64,000 bases of DNA. Source: Sphingobacterium sp. PCS056. Its GTDB lineage: Bacteria; Bacteroidota; Bacteroidia; Sphingobacteriales; Sphingobacteriaceae. Below, piece after piece: positions 35,242 through 44,197 of this stretch. The notes below the pieces were generated by a model. That model made no database searches and had not been told where the DNA came from. It saw only the letters and a list, made by a program, of their open reading frames with translations. Both the position numbers and the translations under genes were made by a program. Location of the stretch: the NCBI RefSeq assembly GCF_023273895.1, contig NZ_CP096883.1:434001-498000 (forward strand). Direction: 5' to 3'. Positions within the stretch are counted from its first letter, which is position 1; each line of letters opens with the position of its first letter.

Positions 35242-36513
35242 TTAATAGTGACATTTACCACACTCAAGACCACCGATCATCGCCGCTGTCATTTTTTCAC
35301 CTTTTTTGATGCTTTCATGCGCCTTGATCAAGTCTTCGTAGTATTTGTTATCTGATTTCACATCTGTTGCCTTATGACAATCCACACACCATTTCATCGT
35401 CAAAGGAGAGTATTGGTATACTTCTTCCATGGTTTCAATTGGACCGTGACAAGTCTGACACTCCACTCCTGCCACTGTAACGTGCTGTGAGTGATTAAAG
35501 TAAGCAAAATCTGGCAAGTTATGAATGCGAACCCACTGAATCGGCTTAGGGTTGTTACCATAAGTACGAGTCTCTGGATTCCAATCCAATGCACGATAGA
35601 TTTTAGCAATCTCTGGCGAAGTCTCACCATCATAATGCTCAGAACCTGTGATCGTATTGTGACAGTTCATACAAACATTCGCTGAAGGAATAGATGCATT
35701 TTTAGATTTAAAAGCACCACCATGACAATACTGACATTCAATCTTGTTGACACCAGCGTGCAATTGGTGAGAGAATTTAATCGGTTGAACGGGCTGATAA
35801 CCTGTATGAACACCAACATTCCACATGGTTTTCCAACCACCAACAGCCAACAACGCAACCAACATCAACACAGCAAATCCGACCAATTTCTTGTTCTTAA
35901 CAAAACCCTGTGCAAATGCCAAGAATTTCTTGTTAGTCTTAGGCTCTTCCTCCGCTTCAACAGCAGCCTGATTAGTTGCGATCACCCTTTCCAGAGTACG
36001 GATTACACGGTTTAAAACAACGATAACAACAATGGCCAAAACAACTATACCTAATAACCCGAAGATCATAAATAAATTAGCATTGTCATCTTTCGCAGTT
36101 TCACCAGGACTAGTCGCATCTTTAGGTTTCTCAGCAGATTCAGCTTTAATGTAAGCCAATACAGACTTAATCTGATCATCAGATAAATCTGTAAAAGAAG
36201 TCATCACGGATTTATTATACTCCTCAAAAATGGCAATTGCATCTTTATCACCAGAAGCAATTAGCGCTTGAGAGTTTTTGATCCATTTAATCAACCACTC
36301 CTCAGACTTTGTCTCAGTAATACCCTTTAGGGCAGGACCGACGACCTTTCTATCAACTTTGTGACAGCTCGTACATTTAGCTTTGAAGATTTTTTCACCT
36401 TCCTTGACATCTTGCGCATGCAGCGTCGCAACGGCAAACAACAGCACCAAACTCATTGATACTACCCTCGCAAGTTTTCCCAAAACGGATGAGATATTTC
36501 TCATATTTAACAC
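35242..36513 (-). CDS. actA: Alternative complex III multiheme subunit ActA with fused N-terminal cytochrome c
   Basis: This 423-residue protein has a signal peptide and a monoheme cytochrome c domain with CTSCHK at residues 47-51. One membrane helix follows near residue 150, a second near 215, and then a five-heme domain with CQYCH, CMNCH, CQTCH, CVDCH and CGKCH; the last is at the extreme C-terminus. That makes six CxxCH sites, one more than the classic pentaheme ActA. The extra domain is known in some Bacteroidota. ActA carries electrons from ActB to ActE or the oxidase. It is the first gene of the respiratory operon. Confidence 0.93.
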   Translation of the reverse strand: MLNMRNISSVLGKLARVVSMSLVLLFAVATLHAQDVKEGEKIFKAKCTSCHKVDRKVVGPALKGITETKSEEWLIKWIKNSQALIASGDKDAIAIFEEYNKSVMTSFTDLSDDQIKSVLAYIKAESAEKPKDATSPGETAKDDNANLFMIFGLLGIVVLAIVVIVVLNRVIRTLERVIATNQAAVEAEEEPKTNKKFLAFAQGFVKNKKLVGFAVLMLVALLAVGGWKTMWNVGVHTGYQPVQPIKFSHQLHAGVNKIECQYCHGGAFKSKNASIPSANVCMNCHNTITGSEHYDGETSPEIAKIYRALDWNPETRTYGNNPKPIQWVRIHNLPDFAYFNHSQHVTVAGVECQTCHGPIETMEEVYQYSPLTMKWCVDCHKATDVKSDNKYYEDLIKAHESIKKGEKMTAAMIGGLECGKCHY

Positions 36514-36587
36514 TTTATACTATTTATTTGTGAATATAAAAATTTAAACACCATTCTAGACAAAGCACACTCTGCCTAGTAATGCCA

Positions 36588-36620
36588 CAAAAGTATAACT
36601 TATTAATAAATCCCTGACAA
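36588..36620 (-). promoter_or_regulatory. Promoter of the act-cox respiratory operon
   Basis: On the minus strand a TTGTC element (36616-36620) precedes TACTTTTG (36588-36595) by 20 bp. The latter is an exact TAnnTTTG -7 box, and the spacing suits a Bacteroidota -33/-7 promoter. The leader to the actA ATG is about 70 nt. Confidence 0.6.
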
Positions 36621-36810
36621 TTTTGTGACGTTATTTATCAATTTATAATCGTTCTAAATTATTTCAAAACGACTATTTAAGGCAGATTTAAACCACCTCT
36701 TGTACTTCGAGGCGGAAATCGATAAACTTCAAATATAAGACTTCAATATGACATAAAAAAAGCTCCACTACTTTAAATTTATTGGGATCCAAATTCTTCC
36801 TAACAGTACA

Positions 36811-36844
36811 TTGACAAAGAATTGATTAGAGAATTGTAACTTTA
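36811..36844 (+). promoter_or_regulatory. Probable msrB promoter
   Basis: TTGACA (36811-36816) is followed after 20 bp by TAACTTTA (36837-36844), which matches TAnnTTTG at seven of eight positions. The ATG of msrB is at 36861, giving a leader of about 11 nt. Confidence 0.5.
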
Positions 36845-36860
36845 CAGATAGGAATATAAG

Positions 36861-37346
36861 ATGAGAAAATCCTTAATTTTATATAGCATAATGGTTTTGA
36901 TGACCTCATGCAACAAACACCAAACTCCAGCTCAAAAACAAACAGCAATTTTTAAAATAATGGAAGAGTCAGCAAAATATAACCAGTTAAGTCCCGAAGA
37001 AGAATATGTCATTCTTCATAAAGGCACAGAACGTCCCTATACGGGCACCTTATTAGATAATAAGGCAATGGGGACATACATTTGTAAAAGATGCGAAGCC
37101 CCCTTATATCGATCCGAAGACAAATTCGATTCGCATTGTGGATGGCCAAGCTTTGACGATGAGATTTCAGGCGCCGTTCGTAAAGAAACAGACGCCGACG
37201 GAAGAAGAACTGAAATTCTATGCAATGCTTGCGGAGCACACTTAGGACATGTTTTTATCGGAGAAAGATTAACCGATAAAAACATACGCCACTGTGTTAA
37301 TTCAATTTCTATGAAATTTGTCGCAGATACTACGCCTTTAAAATAG
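36861..37346 (+). CDS. msrB: Lipoprotein peptide-methionine (R)-S-oxide reductase MsrB
   Basis: MsrB reduces the R form of methionine sulfoxide in proteins. This 161-residue version has a lipoprotein signal ([16 protein letters not shown]), so it acts in the periplasm or on the outer membrane. The zinc-binding pairs are CKRCEAP and CNACGAH, and the catalytic cysteine is in [27 protein letters not shown] and [11 protein letters not shown] are also family motifs. It has no MsrA partner next to it. Its 3' end overlaps the convergent LacI-type gene by 17 bp, and no hairpin terminator lies there. Confidence 0.94.
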   Translation: MRKSLILYSIMVLMTSCNKHQTPAQKQTAIFKIMEESAKYNQLSPEEEYVILHKGTERPYTGTLLDNKAMGTYICKRCEAPLYRSEDKFDSHCGWPSFDDEISGAVRKETDADGRRTEILCNACGAHLGHVFIGERLTDKNIRHCVNSISMKFVADTTPLK

Positions 37347-38334
37347 AAGATTCGCGCACTTTTAGCTCGCAGGGTAATGTCAAGTGTTTAATCGCTTTGG
37401 CCTTACCCTGCAATTTTAGCAGTAAAATATTAATAATATGATCCGCGATTTCTTCGATAGGTTGCGAAACTACCGTGATAGCAGGTTCATGCAATTTAAA
37501 GACAGTATGGTCATCAAACGCAATCAATGCAGGAAGTTTGTAATTATGCTTCTTACCAGATTTAAGGCCCGTAATCGCTAGATAATTGGTCGCAAACAAA
37601 ACAGCATCCAATCTATTGTCAACAACAAACTCATGCAATTCATCTATCGCCTCTGATTCTGATGCATCCAATTGTATTTTTTTAATATAAGCCTGCTTTT
37701 TAAACTGATCCATTGCTTTCATATAACCTCCCAAACGATCACGCATCTGTGTTTGATCGGAATAAAGAGAAACTAGACCGATCCGCTTATACCCCTGCTC
37801 ATTGAAATGGACAGTCGCATCAAAAGCCCCTTGAAAATTATCAGCAATAACATAATCCGTCTCCACATCAGGCAGGTATCGATCAAACAAAACAACAGGT
37901 ACATTTGATTGGATCAAATTAGAAATCGTATCCTCAATTCCCTCTGAAGGCGTAATGATAAAGCCGTCCACCTGTCGATCGTTAAACATCCCGATTAATT
38001 CCTTAGTCTTTTCACTATCATTGTTCGTACTACAGTAAATAATACGATACCCCTGTTCATAGACTTTTGTTTCAATAAGGCGTGCAATATTTCCAAAAAA
38101 AGGATTTGAGATATCTTCGATAATCAAACCTATAATTTTGGTTTTACCAGTACGTAAACTCTTAGCAAGTTCATTAGGCTTATAGCCTACCTTTTTCACA
38201 TAATCAAGAACACGCTTGGTCAACGACTCACTGATGCGCTTTTCTTTGGCTTTGTCATTCAATATAAAAGATACTGTAGTAACCGAAACCCCTAAAGCTT
38301 TTGCGATGTCACTGATCAAAATTCTCTTCTTCAT
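37330..38334 (-). CDS. LacI-family transcriptional regulator
   Basis: This 334-residue regulator has an N-terminal LacI helix-turn-helix ([20 protein letters not shown]) with the hinge region following, and a periplasmic-binding-protein-like effector domain. Typical segments are [41 protein letters not shown] and [19 protein letters not shown]. It diverges from a GH92 alpha-mannosidase gene, 150 bp away, which is its most likely target; LacI-type regulators in Bacteroidota often control neighbouring glycosidase or sugar-uptake genes. The effector is unknown. It overlaps msrB at its 3' end. Confidence 0.92.
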   Translation of the reverse strand: MKKRILISDIAKALGVSVTTVSFILNDKAKEKRISESLTKRVLDYVKKVGYKPNELAKSLRTGKTKIIGLIIEDISNPFFGNIARLIETKVYEQGYRIIYCSTNNDSEKTKELIGMFNDRQVDGFIITPSEGIEDTISNLIQSNVPVVLFDRYLPDVETDYVIADNFQGAFDATVHFNEQGYKRIGLVSLYSDQTQMRDRLGGYMKAMDQFKKQAYIKKIQLDASESEAIDELHEFVVDNRLDAVLFATNYLAITGLKSGKKHNYKLPALIAFDDHTVFKLHEPAITVVSQPIEEIADHIINILLLKLQGKAKAIKHLTLPCELKVRESSILKA

Positions 38335-38447
38335 TAAGTCGTATATGTTTATAAATTTGAGTTACTAATCTAAAAAAAAATAAAGTAATAAAGCTATTTA
38401 TTGTAAAAATATTTAAGCTAAAAGGATTTATTAAGCAAAAAAAATAC

Positions 38448-38455
38448 TATATTTC
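38448..38455 (+). promoter_or_regulatory. Probable GH92 gene -7 box
   Basis: TATATTTC matches TAnnTTTG at seven of eight positions and lies 29 bp before the ATG at 38485. Two TTAAGC direct repeats just upstream (about 38413 and 38431) might be part of a regulator site, but the evidence is slight. Confidence 0.4.
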
Positions 38456-38484
38456 GCCCCTAAATAAGACCAAACTAATTACTT

Positions 38485-40767
38485 ATGATTCGATTGAATT
38501 ACAATAAAATTTTACTAAGTATTCTTGCATTCACACCATTAGGTTTAGCAGCACAACAAAATTTGACATCATTTGTCAATCCTTTCATCGGTTCCGAAGA
38601 TCATGGACATGTCTTTGTAGGCGCTAATGTACCGCTAGGAGCAGTACAATTAGGTCCCTCGCAAATAGCACAGACATGGGATCAATTTAATGGCTGGGAC
38701 TGGTGCAGTGGTTATAATTACAAAAGCAAAGAAATATTAGGCTTTACCCATACCCACCTTAGCGGAACTGGAATTGGAGATCTCAATGACATTATGATTG
38801 TACCCGCTACAGGCAAGGTACAATTGCAGCAAGCCGAATTCAACAAAATGAATACAGGCTACGGTTCGAGCTTCAAAAAAGAAAATGAAATTGCGCAACC
38901 TGGATTTTACAGTGTGCTATTAGACGATTACCAAGTACAAGCAAATTTGACAGCTACAGAGCGTGTAGGTTATCATCAATACGTATACAATAAATCGGAC
39001 AATGCCCACTTATTCATTGATCTTTCTTTTAGGATGAACTGGGACAAAACAACCGATTCTTATATCAAGCAGATCAATGATAGTACGTTTGTTGGTTATC
39101 GATTTTCTTCAGGATGGGCAAGTGATCAAAAAGTTTATTTTGCTTTAAAAACATCTGTACCTATTCAAAAAGTACAATTTTACGACGATAAAGATCAAAA
39201 ATTTGGTACTTCAACAGTAAAAGGTCAAGCAATAAAAGCTGCCCTATTTTTTGATGCAATCAAAAATAAAACCATTGAAATTAAAGTTGGTATCTCAGCT
39301 GTCAGTACGACAAACGCTTTAGAAAACATACAGGTTGAAACCCCAACATGGGATTTCGCCCAAGTAAAAAAACAAGCAAACGACAAATGGAACAGCACTC
39401 TGAATAAAATTCAATTTGAAGGAGATGCGGACACAAAGACCATTTTTTATACCGCCTTGTACCATACTTATTTTGCACCAACAATCTTTAACGACGTCAA
39501 TGGTGATTATTTAGGGACAGACAAACAAGTTTACGAAAAACAAGACTTTACCAACCATACCGTATTTTCATTATGGGATACCTACCGTGCATTACATCCA
39601 TTGATGAACTTGCTAGAAGACCGTAAAATCAATCAAGATTTTATCAAAACGATGCTTGCCATCTATCAGCAACAAGGGAAATTACCGGTTTGGCATTTAC
39701 AAGGTAATGAAACAAACACCATGGTAGGTCTACCAGCGATACCAGTAGTAGCAGATGCAGTCATAAAAGGTATCTTGGATGAAAAAGACTATGAATTGGC
39801 TTGGGAAGCAGTAAAAACAACAGCCATGGGCTATGAAAATGGCTTAAAGTATGTACGCGATCTCAAATACATTCCCATCGACAGCATGGATCATGAGTCA
39901 GTAGCTTGGGCATTAGAATATGCAATTGCAGATTATAGTGCATTCAAAATGGCAGAAAAATTAGGAAAAAAAGAAGATGCCATTTACTTTGAGAAAAGAT
40001 ATAAACTTTATGAACAATACTTCGATAAAGAAGTCGGACACTTTGTAGGTAGAAAAGTAAACGGTGAATTTAGACGACCATTCAATCCATTAATGGCAAA
40101 GCATCGTGAAAATGACTACTGTGAAGGAAATGCATGGCAATATACTTGGTTGGTACCGCAAGATGTTAAAGGATTGATCAATCTTTTTGGAGGAGATAAA
40201 AACTTTTTAAAGAAATTAGACGAATTTACAACGATGTCATCTGAGTTAGGTGAAGAAGCATCCAATGATATTACAGGTTTGATTGGTCAATATGCACAAG
40301 GTAACGAACCGAATCACCATGTACCATATCTATATGCATATGCAGGAGAAGCATGGAAAGGCTCAGCACTTGTGCGCAAAGCAATGATGGAGTTCTACAC
40401 AAGCAAACCGAATGGTTTATGTGGAAATGACGACGCCGGACAGATGAGTGCATGGTATGTATTTTCAGCAATGGGAATGTATCCTTTAAATCCGATCAGT
40501 GGAGTTTATGTGTTCGGTTCTCCAATGATGGAAAAAGCGACCATTACACTTCCTAATGCAAAACAATTAACCATAAAAGTTAAAAATCAAGCCAAGAAAA
40601 ATAGCTATATCAAAAGTATCAAACGTGATGGGGTAGCATACTCAAAATCGTTTATTACATATGATGAAATATTAAAAGGCGGAAACATTGAAATTGAAAT
40701 GAGTAGTACTCCAAATAAAAATTGGGGAAAAGCACCACAAGATAGACCCATTGCCGTAGACAATTAG
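38485..40767 (+). CDS. GH92 family alpha-mannosidase, exported
   Basis: This 760-residue protein has a signal peptide (ILLSILAFTPLGLAAQQ) and the two-domain layout of GH92: an N-terminal beta-sandwich (about residues 20-260) and a catalytic (alpha/alpha)6 barrel. Family motifs include FVGANVPLGAVQLGPS, GFTHTHLSGTGIGDLNDIM, FSLWDTYRALHPL, YCEGNAWQYTW, GNEPNHHVPYLYAYAG and CGNDDAGQMSAWYVFSAMG. GH92 enzymes are calcium-dependent exo-mannosidases that trim alpha-mannosides from N-glycans or fungal mannan in the periplasm or on the surface. The linkage preference cannot be read. It is probably controlled by the divergent LacI-type regulator. Confidence 0.94.
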   Translation: MIRLNYNKILLSILAFTPLGLAAQQNLTSFVNPFIGSEDHGHVFVGANVPLGAVQLGPSQIAQTWDQFNGWDWCSGYNYKSKEILGFTHTHLSGTGIGDLNDIMIVPATGKVQLQQAEFNKMNTGYGSSFKKENEIAQPGFYSVLLDDYQVQANLTATERVGYHQYVYNKSDNAHLFIDLSFRMNWDKTTDSYIKQINDSTFVGYRFSSGWASDQKVYFALKTSVPIQKVQFYDDKDQKFGTSTVKGQAIKAALFFDAIKNKTIEIKVGISAVSTTNALENIQVETPTWDFAQVKKQANDKWNSTLNKIQFEGDADTKTIFYTALYHTYFAPTIFNDVNGDYLGTDKQVYEKQDFTNHTVFSLWDTYRALHPLMNLLEDRKINQDFIKTMLAIYQQQGKLPVWHLQGNETNTMVGLPAIPVVADAVIKGILDEKDYELAWEAVKTTAMGYENGLKYVRDLKYIPIDSMDHESVAWALEYAIADYSAFKMAEKLGKKEDAIYFEKRYKLYEQYFDKEVGHFVGRKVNGEFRRPFNPLMAKHRENDYCEGNAWQYTWLVPQDVKGLINLFGGDKNFLKKLDEFTTMSSELGEEASNDITGLIGQYAQGNEPNHHVPYLYAYAGEAWKGSALVRKAMMEFYTSKPNGLCGNDDAGQMSAWYVFSAMGMYPLNPISGVYVFGSPMMEKATITLPNAKQLTIKVKNQAKKNSYIKSIKRDGVAYSKSFITYDEILKGGNIEIEMSSTPNKNWGKAPQDRPIAVDN

Positions 40768-40823
40768 ACTGCAAGTCTGTCAGGCAACTATTTATGGAAT
40801 AGCTTTTGATAATAATCAACAAA

Positions 40824-40828
40824 AGGAG
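40824..40828 (+). promoter_or_regulatory. Shine-Dalgarno site of the DUF493 gene
   Basis: AGGAG, seven bases before the ATG at 40836, supports that start over the upstream in-frame ATG at 40806. Like the gltD site, it is unusual for this genome. Confidence 0.6.
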
Positions 40829-40835
40829 ATTAAAA

Positions 40836-41162
40836 ATGTCAGAATTAAACAACAACATCAATATCCAAGATATTGAAGACGGAAATAATCAGCAAGATTT
40901 CTATACAAATTTCAAAGAAAAATTGATTGCTGTAGAACAGTTTCCATCCTTGTACAAATTCAAATTCATTGTTAAAGCCGATTTGGAGAAAATAGAGCAG
41001 GTAAAACAGGTATTTACACATGCGAGCACCAAATACGCTGAAAAAGAATCATCAGGTGGTAAATATAAATCCATCACTGTAGAGACTTTTGTGAATAATG
41101 CCGATGAAGTAATTGATTATTACAAAGAAGTATCAAAAATAGAATCCGTTATCATGTTATAA
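40836..41162 (+). CDS. DUF493 family protein
   Basis: This 108-residue protein (from ATG 40836) has the ferredoxin-like alpha/beta pattern of DUF493 (YbeD-like): FKFIVKADLEKIEQVKQVF, then SGGKYKSITVETFVNNADEVIDYY and a final strand VESVIML-like end. Members are small cytoplasmic proteins of unknown function in most bacteria. The first twenty residues are rich in Asn and acidic residues and may be disordered. A good Shine-Dalgarno sequence precedes it. It follows the GH92 gene at 68 bp and ends before two terminator hairpins. Confidence 0.85.
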   Translation: MSELNNNINIQDIEDGNNQQDFYTNFKEKLIAVEQFPSLYKFKFIVKADLEKIEQVKQVFTHASTKYAEKESSGGKYKSITVETFVNNADEVIDYYKEVSKIESVIML

Positions 41163-41169
41163 CAAAACG

Positions 41170-41202
41170 AAAACAGGCTGTCAATTAGACAGCCTGTTTT
41201 TG
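41170..41202 (+). terminator. Terminator after the DUF493 gene
   Basis: AAACAGGCTGTC pairs with GACAGCCTGTTT around an AATTA loop and runs into TTTTTG. It lies eight bases after the stop codon. Confidence 0.85.
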
Positions 41203-41212
41203 TTAAAAACAA

Positions 41213-41238
41213 AAAAGCTCACTGAAAAGTGAGCTTTT
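41213..41238. terminator. Bidirectional terminator, mainly for pnp
   Basis: AAAAGCTCACT pairs with AGTGAGCTTTT around a GAAA loop, with A-rich and T-rich flanks. It lies 27 bases past the pnp stop on the minus strand and can also back up the preceding plus-strand terminator. Confidence 0.82.
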
Positions 41239-41264
41239 GTATATGATTAAGTTTTCTTAAAAAC

Positions 41265-43436
41265 TTATGCTTGTGGTGCATCAGTTTTTGGTGCATCTGT
41301 AGCAGGTTTATCTTCACGAGGAGGACGAGGCAACAAAGCTTTACGAGAAAGTTTCAATTTACCTTGTTTGTCGATATCCAACAATTTAACCGTTACTTGA
41401 TCACCTTCTTTGAATATACCATCCATGGTCTCAAAACGTTTCCAATCAATCTCAGAGATGTGTAATAAACCATCTTTTCCTGGCATGATTTCAACGAAAG
41501 CACCAAAAGGCATAATAGACTTCACCTTACCTTCGTAAGTAGCACCAACTTCAGGTTTAGCCGCAATATTCTTAATACGTGTACTTGCATCATCAATCGC
41601 AGCTTTATTATCCGCAAAAATCTGCACGATACCTTTACCATCCACCTCTTCTATGGAAATAGTCGCACCAGTTTCACGTTGCATTTCTTGGATAATTTTA
41701 CCTCCAGGGCCGATGATAGCACCAATAAATTCTTTATCAATGATAATCTGAACGATACGAGGAGCATGAGGTTTGTAATCTTCACGAGGTTCAGCAATCG
41801 TTTTCTTCATCTCACCTAAGATATGAAGACGAGCCTCTTTCGCTTGATCCAAAGCCTGCGTTAACACTTCCCATTTCAAACCGTTGATCTTTAAGTCCAT
41901 TTGACAAGCCACGATACCTTTTTCAGTACCTGTTACCTTAAAGTCCATATCTCCTAAGTGATCTTCATCACCTAAAATATCCGAAAGAATAGCATACTTA
42001 CCTGTTTTCTCATCCGAGATTAATCCCATAGCAATACCAGAAACCGGTGCTTTCAATTTAACACCTGCGTCTAACAAAGCCAAAGTACCAGCACAAACAG
42101 TTGCCATAGAAGAAGAACCATTAGATTCTAAGATATCAGAAACAACGCGGATCGTATAAGGGTTTTCAGCTACGGGAGGCAGTACCTGTCTCAATGAACG
42201 TAATGCTAAATTACCGTGACCTACTTCACGACGACCAGGACCTCTATTAGGTCTAGCCTCACCTGTAGAGAATGCCGGGAAATTGTAGTGAAGGATAAAT
42301 TTGTTATAACCGTTGATGAATGCACCATCGATCATTTGCTCTGCATCTTTAGCACCTAAAGTAACAGAAGTCAATGATTGCGTTTCACCACGTGTAAATA
42401 CAGCAGAACCGTGAGCTGCAGGTAAATAATTTACTTCTGACCAGATAGGACGTACAGTACGTACATCCCGACCATCAAGACGTTTTCCTTCATCCAATAC
42501 TAAATTACGAACAGCATCGTATTGTACATCGTGAAAATATTTTTTGAATAAAAATTTCGTATCCTCATCCAATTCTTCAGGAAGTGTCGCTCTAAATTCT
42601 TCAGCAATCTTTGCGAAAGCTTCAGTACGATCATGTTTAGCAGATGCCGAAGCAGCAACAGCATAAACCTTATCGTAAGTAGCACTGAAAATTTCAGCTC
42701 TCAATGTTTCATTTGTCGGTTCGTGGTTGTACTCACGTTTTACATGCTTACCGACCAAGTTTGCTAATTCAACTTGAGCAGCAACTTGTTTTTTTATTGC
42801 CTCATGAGCAAAAGCAATAGCTTCTACCATTTCAGCCTCAGAGATTTCACTACATTCACCTTCAACCATACCAATATCTTGAGCAGAACCAGCAACGATA
42901 AATTCTAAAGTTGCTCTTTCTAATTCAGACATTTTTGGATTGATCACCAATTGACCATCGATTTTCGCAACGCGAACTTCAGAAATAGGACCATTGAAAG
43001 GAATATCAGAAACTGCAATCGCAGCAGAGGCAGCTAAACCAGCCAATGCATCTGGCATAATATCTTTATCAGCAGAGATCAAAGAGATCATTACTTGCGT
43101 ATCTGCGTGATAGTTTTCAGGGAATAATGGACGCAAAGCTCTGTCGACTAAACGAGAGATTAAGATCTCGTAATCTGACAAACGTGCCTCACGACGTAAA
43201 AAGCCACCAGGAATACGACCTGTAGCCGCGTATTTCTCTTGGTAGTCAACAGATAAAGGCAAAAAGTCAACCCCAGATTTCGCTTCCTTAGCAGAAACTA
43301 CTGTCGCAAGAAGCATCGTGTCACCTTGTTTTAATACTACTGCACCATCAGCCTGTTTAGCCAATTTACCAGTAGAAAGCTCGATCTGGGAGCCATTGCC
43401 CATATCAATTACTGTTTTGATTTCGTTATAACTCAT
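41265..43436 (-). CDS. pnp: Polyribonucleotide nucleotidyltransferase (PNPase)
   Basis: PNPase degrades RNA from the 3' end by phosphorolysis and can add nucleotides. The 723-residue protein has two RNase PH domains separated by a helical domain ([20 protein letters not shown] in the first; [18 protein letters not shown] in the second). KH domain motif [20 protein letters not shown] and an S1 domain ([20 protein letters not shown]) follow. A short charged tail rich in Pro, Asp and Lys ends the protein. Conventional length. It lies downstream of rpsO on the same strand, as in many bacteria, but with its own promoter in the gap. Confidence 0.97.
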   Translation of the reverse strand: MSYNEIKTVIDMGNGSQIELSTGKLAKQADGAVVLKQGDTMLLATVVSAKEAKSGVDFLPLSVDYQEKYAATGRIPGGFLRREARLSDYEILISRLVDRALRPLFPENYHADTQVMISLISADKDIMPDALAGLAASAAIAVSDIPFNGPISEVRVAKIDGQLVINPKMSELERATLEFIVAGSAQDIGMVEGECSEISEAEMVEAIAFAHEAIKKQVAAQVELANLVGKHVKREYNHEPTNETLRAEIFSATYDKVYAVAASASAKHDRTEAFAKIAEEFRATLPEELDEDTKFLFKKYFHDVQYDAVRNLVLDEGKRLDGRDVRTVRPIWSEVNYLPAAHGSAVFTRGETQSLTSVTLGAKDAEQMIDGAFINGYNKFILHYNFPAFSTGEARPNRGPGRREVGHGNLALRSLRQVLPPVAENPYTIRVVSDILESNGSSSMATVCAGTLALLDAGVKLKAPVSGIAMGLISDEKTGKYAILSDILGDEDHLGDMDFKVTGTEKGIVACQMDLKINGLKWEVLTQALDQAKEARLHILGEMKKTIAEPREDYKPHAPRIVQIIIDKEFIGAIIGPGGKIIQEMQRETGATISIEEVDGKGIVQIFADNKAAIDDASTRIKNIAAKPEVGATYEGKVKSIMPFGAFVEIMPGKDGLLHISEIDWKRFETMDGIFKEGDQVTVKLLDIDKQGKLKLSRKALLPRPPREDKPATDAPKTDAPQA

Positions 43437-43508
43437 TCGTTGTTATTTGCGATACGCTTTTCATCTTTTGGCAGCGTACCTAATATATAAAAATATTTAA
43501 TTTCTCCG

Positions 43509-43516
43509 CAAAGATA
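43509..43516 (-). promoter_or_regulatory. pnp promoter -7 box
   Basis: The minus strand reads TATCTTTG, an exact TAnnTTTG match, 73 bp before the pnp ATG. The leader is about 65-70 nt. Confidence 0.6.
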
Positions 43517-43670
43517 AGGTAAAATATTCATAATCAAACTCAGATCAGTTGCTTTTCTATGCAATTATAATTGATCAATAACAGCAAAGATCTCCTGTTA
43601 TCCTAGTGTAGAAAATCTACATTAAAAAAACAAATATATCAAAAATCGGAATTTAGAAAAAAAAGAGCAA

Positions 43671-43701
43671 AAAAAAGCCGTCTCCAAAGAAGACGGCTTT
43701 T
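43671..43701. terminator. Terminator after rpsO
   Basis: AAAAAGCCGTCT and AGACGGCTTTT pair around a short loop and are followed on the minus strand by a run of T. It lies 22 bp past the rpsO stop and separates rpsO from pnp. Confidence 0.85.
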
Positions 43702-43722
43702 CTAAAGTTTTATACTAAAAGC

Positions 43723-44001
43723 TTATTTGATGATATCACGTAGACCTAGACCTTTGATGATCGCACGGTAACGGTTGATGTCAGTTTTGTACAGGTAAGC
43801 TAATAATGAACGACGTTTACCTACTAACATTTGTAGTGCACGTTGTGTGTTAAAATCTTTTCTGTTTTTTTTCAAATGCTCAGTTAGGTGAGCAATTCTC
43901 TTAGTGAATAAAGCTACTTGTCCTTCTGTAGAACCTGTGTTCGTTGCCGAACCTGCAAATTCTGCGAAGATATCTGCTTTGTACTCTTTACTTAAATACA
44001 T
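43723..44001 (-). CDS. rpsO: 30S ribosomal protein S15
   Basis: This 92-residue protein matches S15: the N-terminal helix with a GSATNTGSTEGQVALFTKRI block, LTEHLKKNRKDFNTQRALQM and the C-terminal GKRRSLLAYLYKTDINRYRA. S15 binds the 16S rRNA central domain early in small-subunit assembly. In many bacteria it represses its own mRNA; the leader here is about 40 nt, too short to judge by eye. Length is normal. It has its own promoter and terminator, so it is probably monocistronic in spite of lying beside pnp. Confidence 0.97.
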   Translation of the reverse strand: MYLSKEYKADIFAEFAGSATNTGSTEGQVALFTKRIAHLTEHLKKNRKDFNTQRALQMLVGKRRSLLAYLYKTDINRYRAIIKGLGLRDIIK

Positions 44002-44046
44002 CTCTGAAATAATATTAAAGCGTTAAAAATTTTTGTTAATTGACTG

Positions 44047-44054
44047 CAAAGGTA
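44047..44054 (-). promoter_or_regulatory. rpsO promoter -7 box
   Basis: The minus strand reads TACCTTTG, an exact match to TAnnTTTG, 46 bp before the rpsO ATG. Confidence 0.6.
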
Positions 44055-44197
44055 GTACTTAAACTTTACTTTGCAAATTAAATGCAGATTAAAAATCAAG
44101 TAGCCCTTCAGAATAGATGACGCAGATTTGCTAAATTTAGCTCAAAGTATCCTTAAATCCTATGATTCAAAGGCAATCATAAACCGCAGTATAACCA

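Larger units (their letters stand above)
36514..36860. other. Intergenic region between actA and msrB, with two divergent promoters
   Basis: This 347-bp AT-rich stretch has no convincing ORF. It holds the actA promoter on the minus strand (36588-36620) and the msrB promoter on the plus strand (36811-36844). Between them I see only weak short inverted repeats (for example CCTC/GAGG near 36696-36714) and no known RNA. Confidence 0.6.

Noticed and set aside
38335..38484. A LacI-type operator palindrome between the regulator and GH92 genes
   Set aside because: Only weak direct repeats (TTAAGC) were visible; no convincing palindrome was found.
43002..43436. pnp and rpsO as a single operon with S15 control of pnp
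   Set aside because: A terminator after rpsO and an exact -7 box before pnp indicate separate transcripts.
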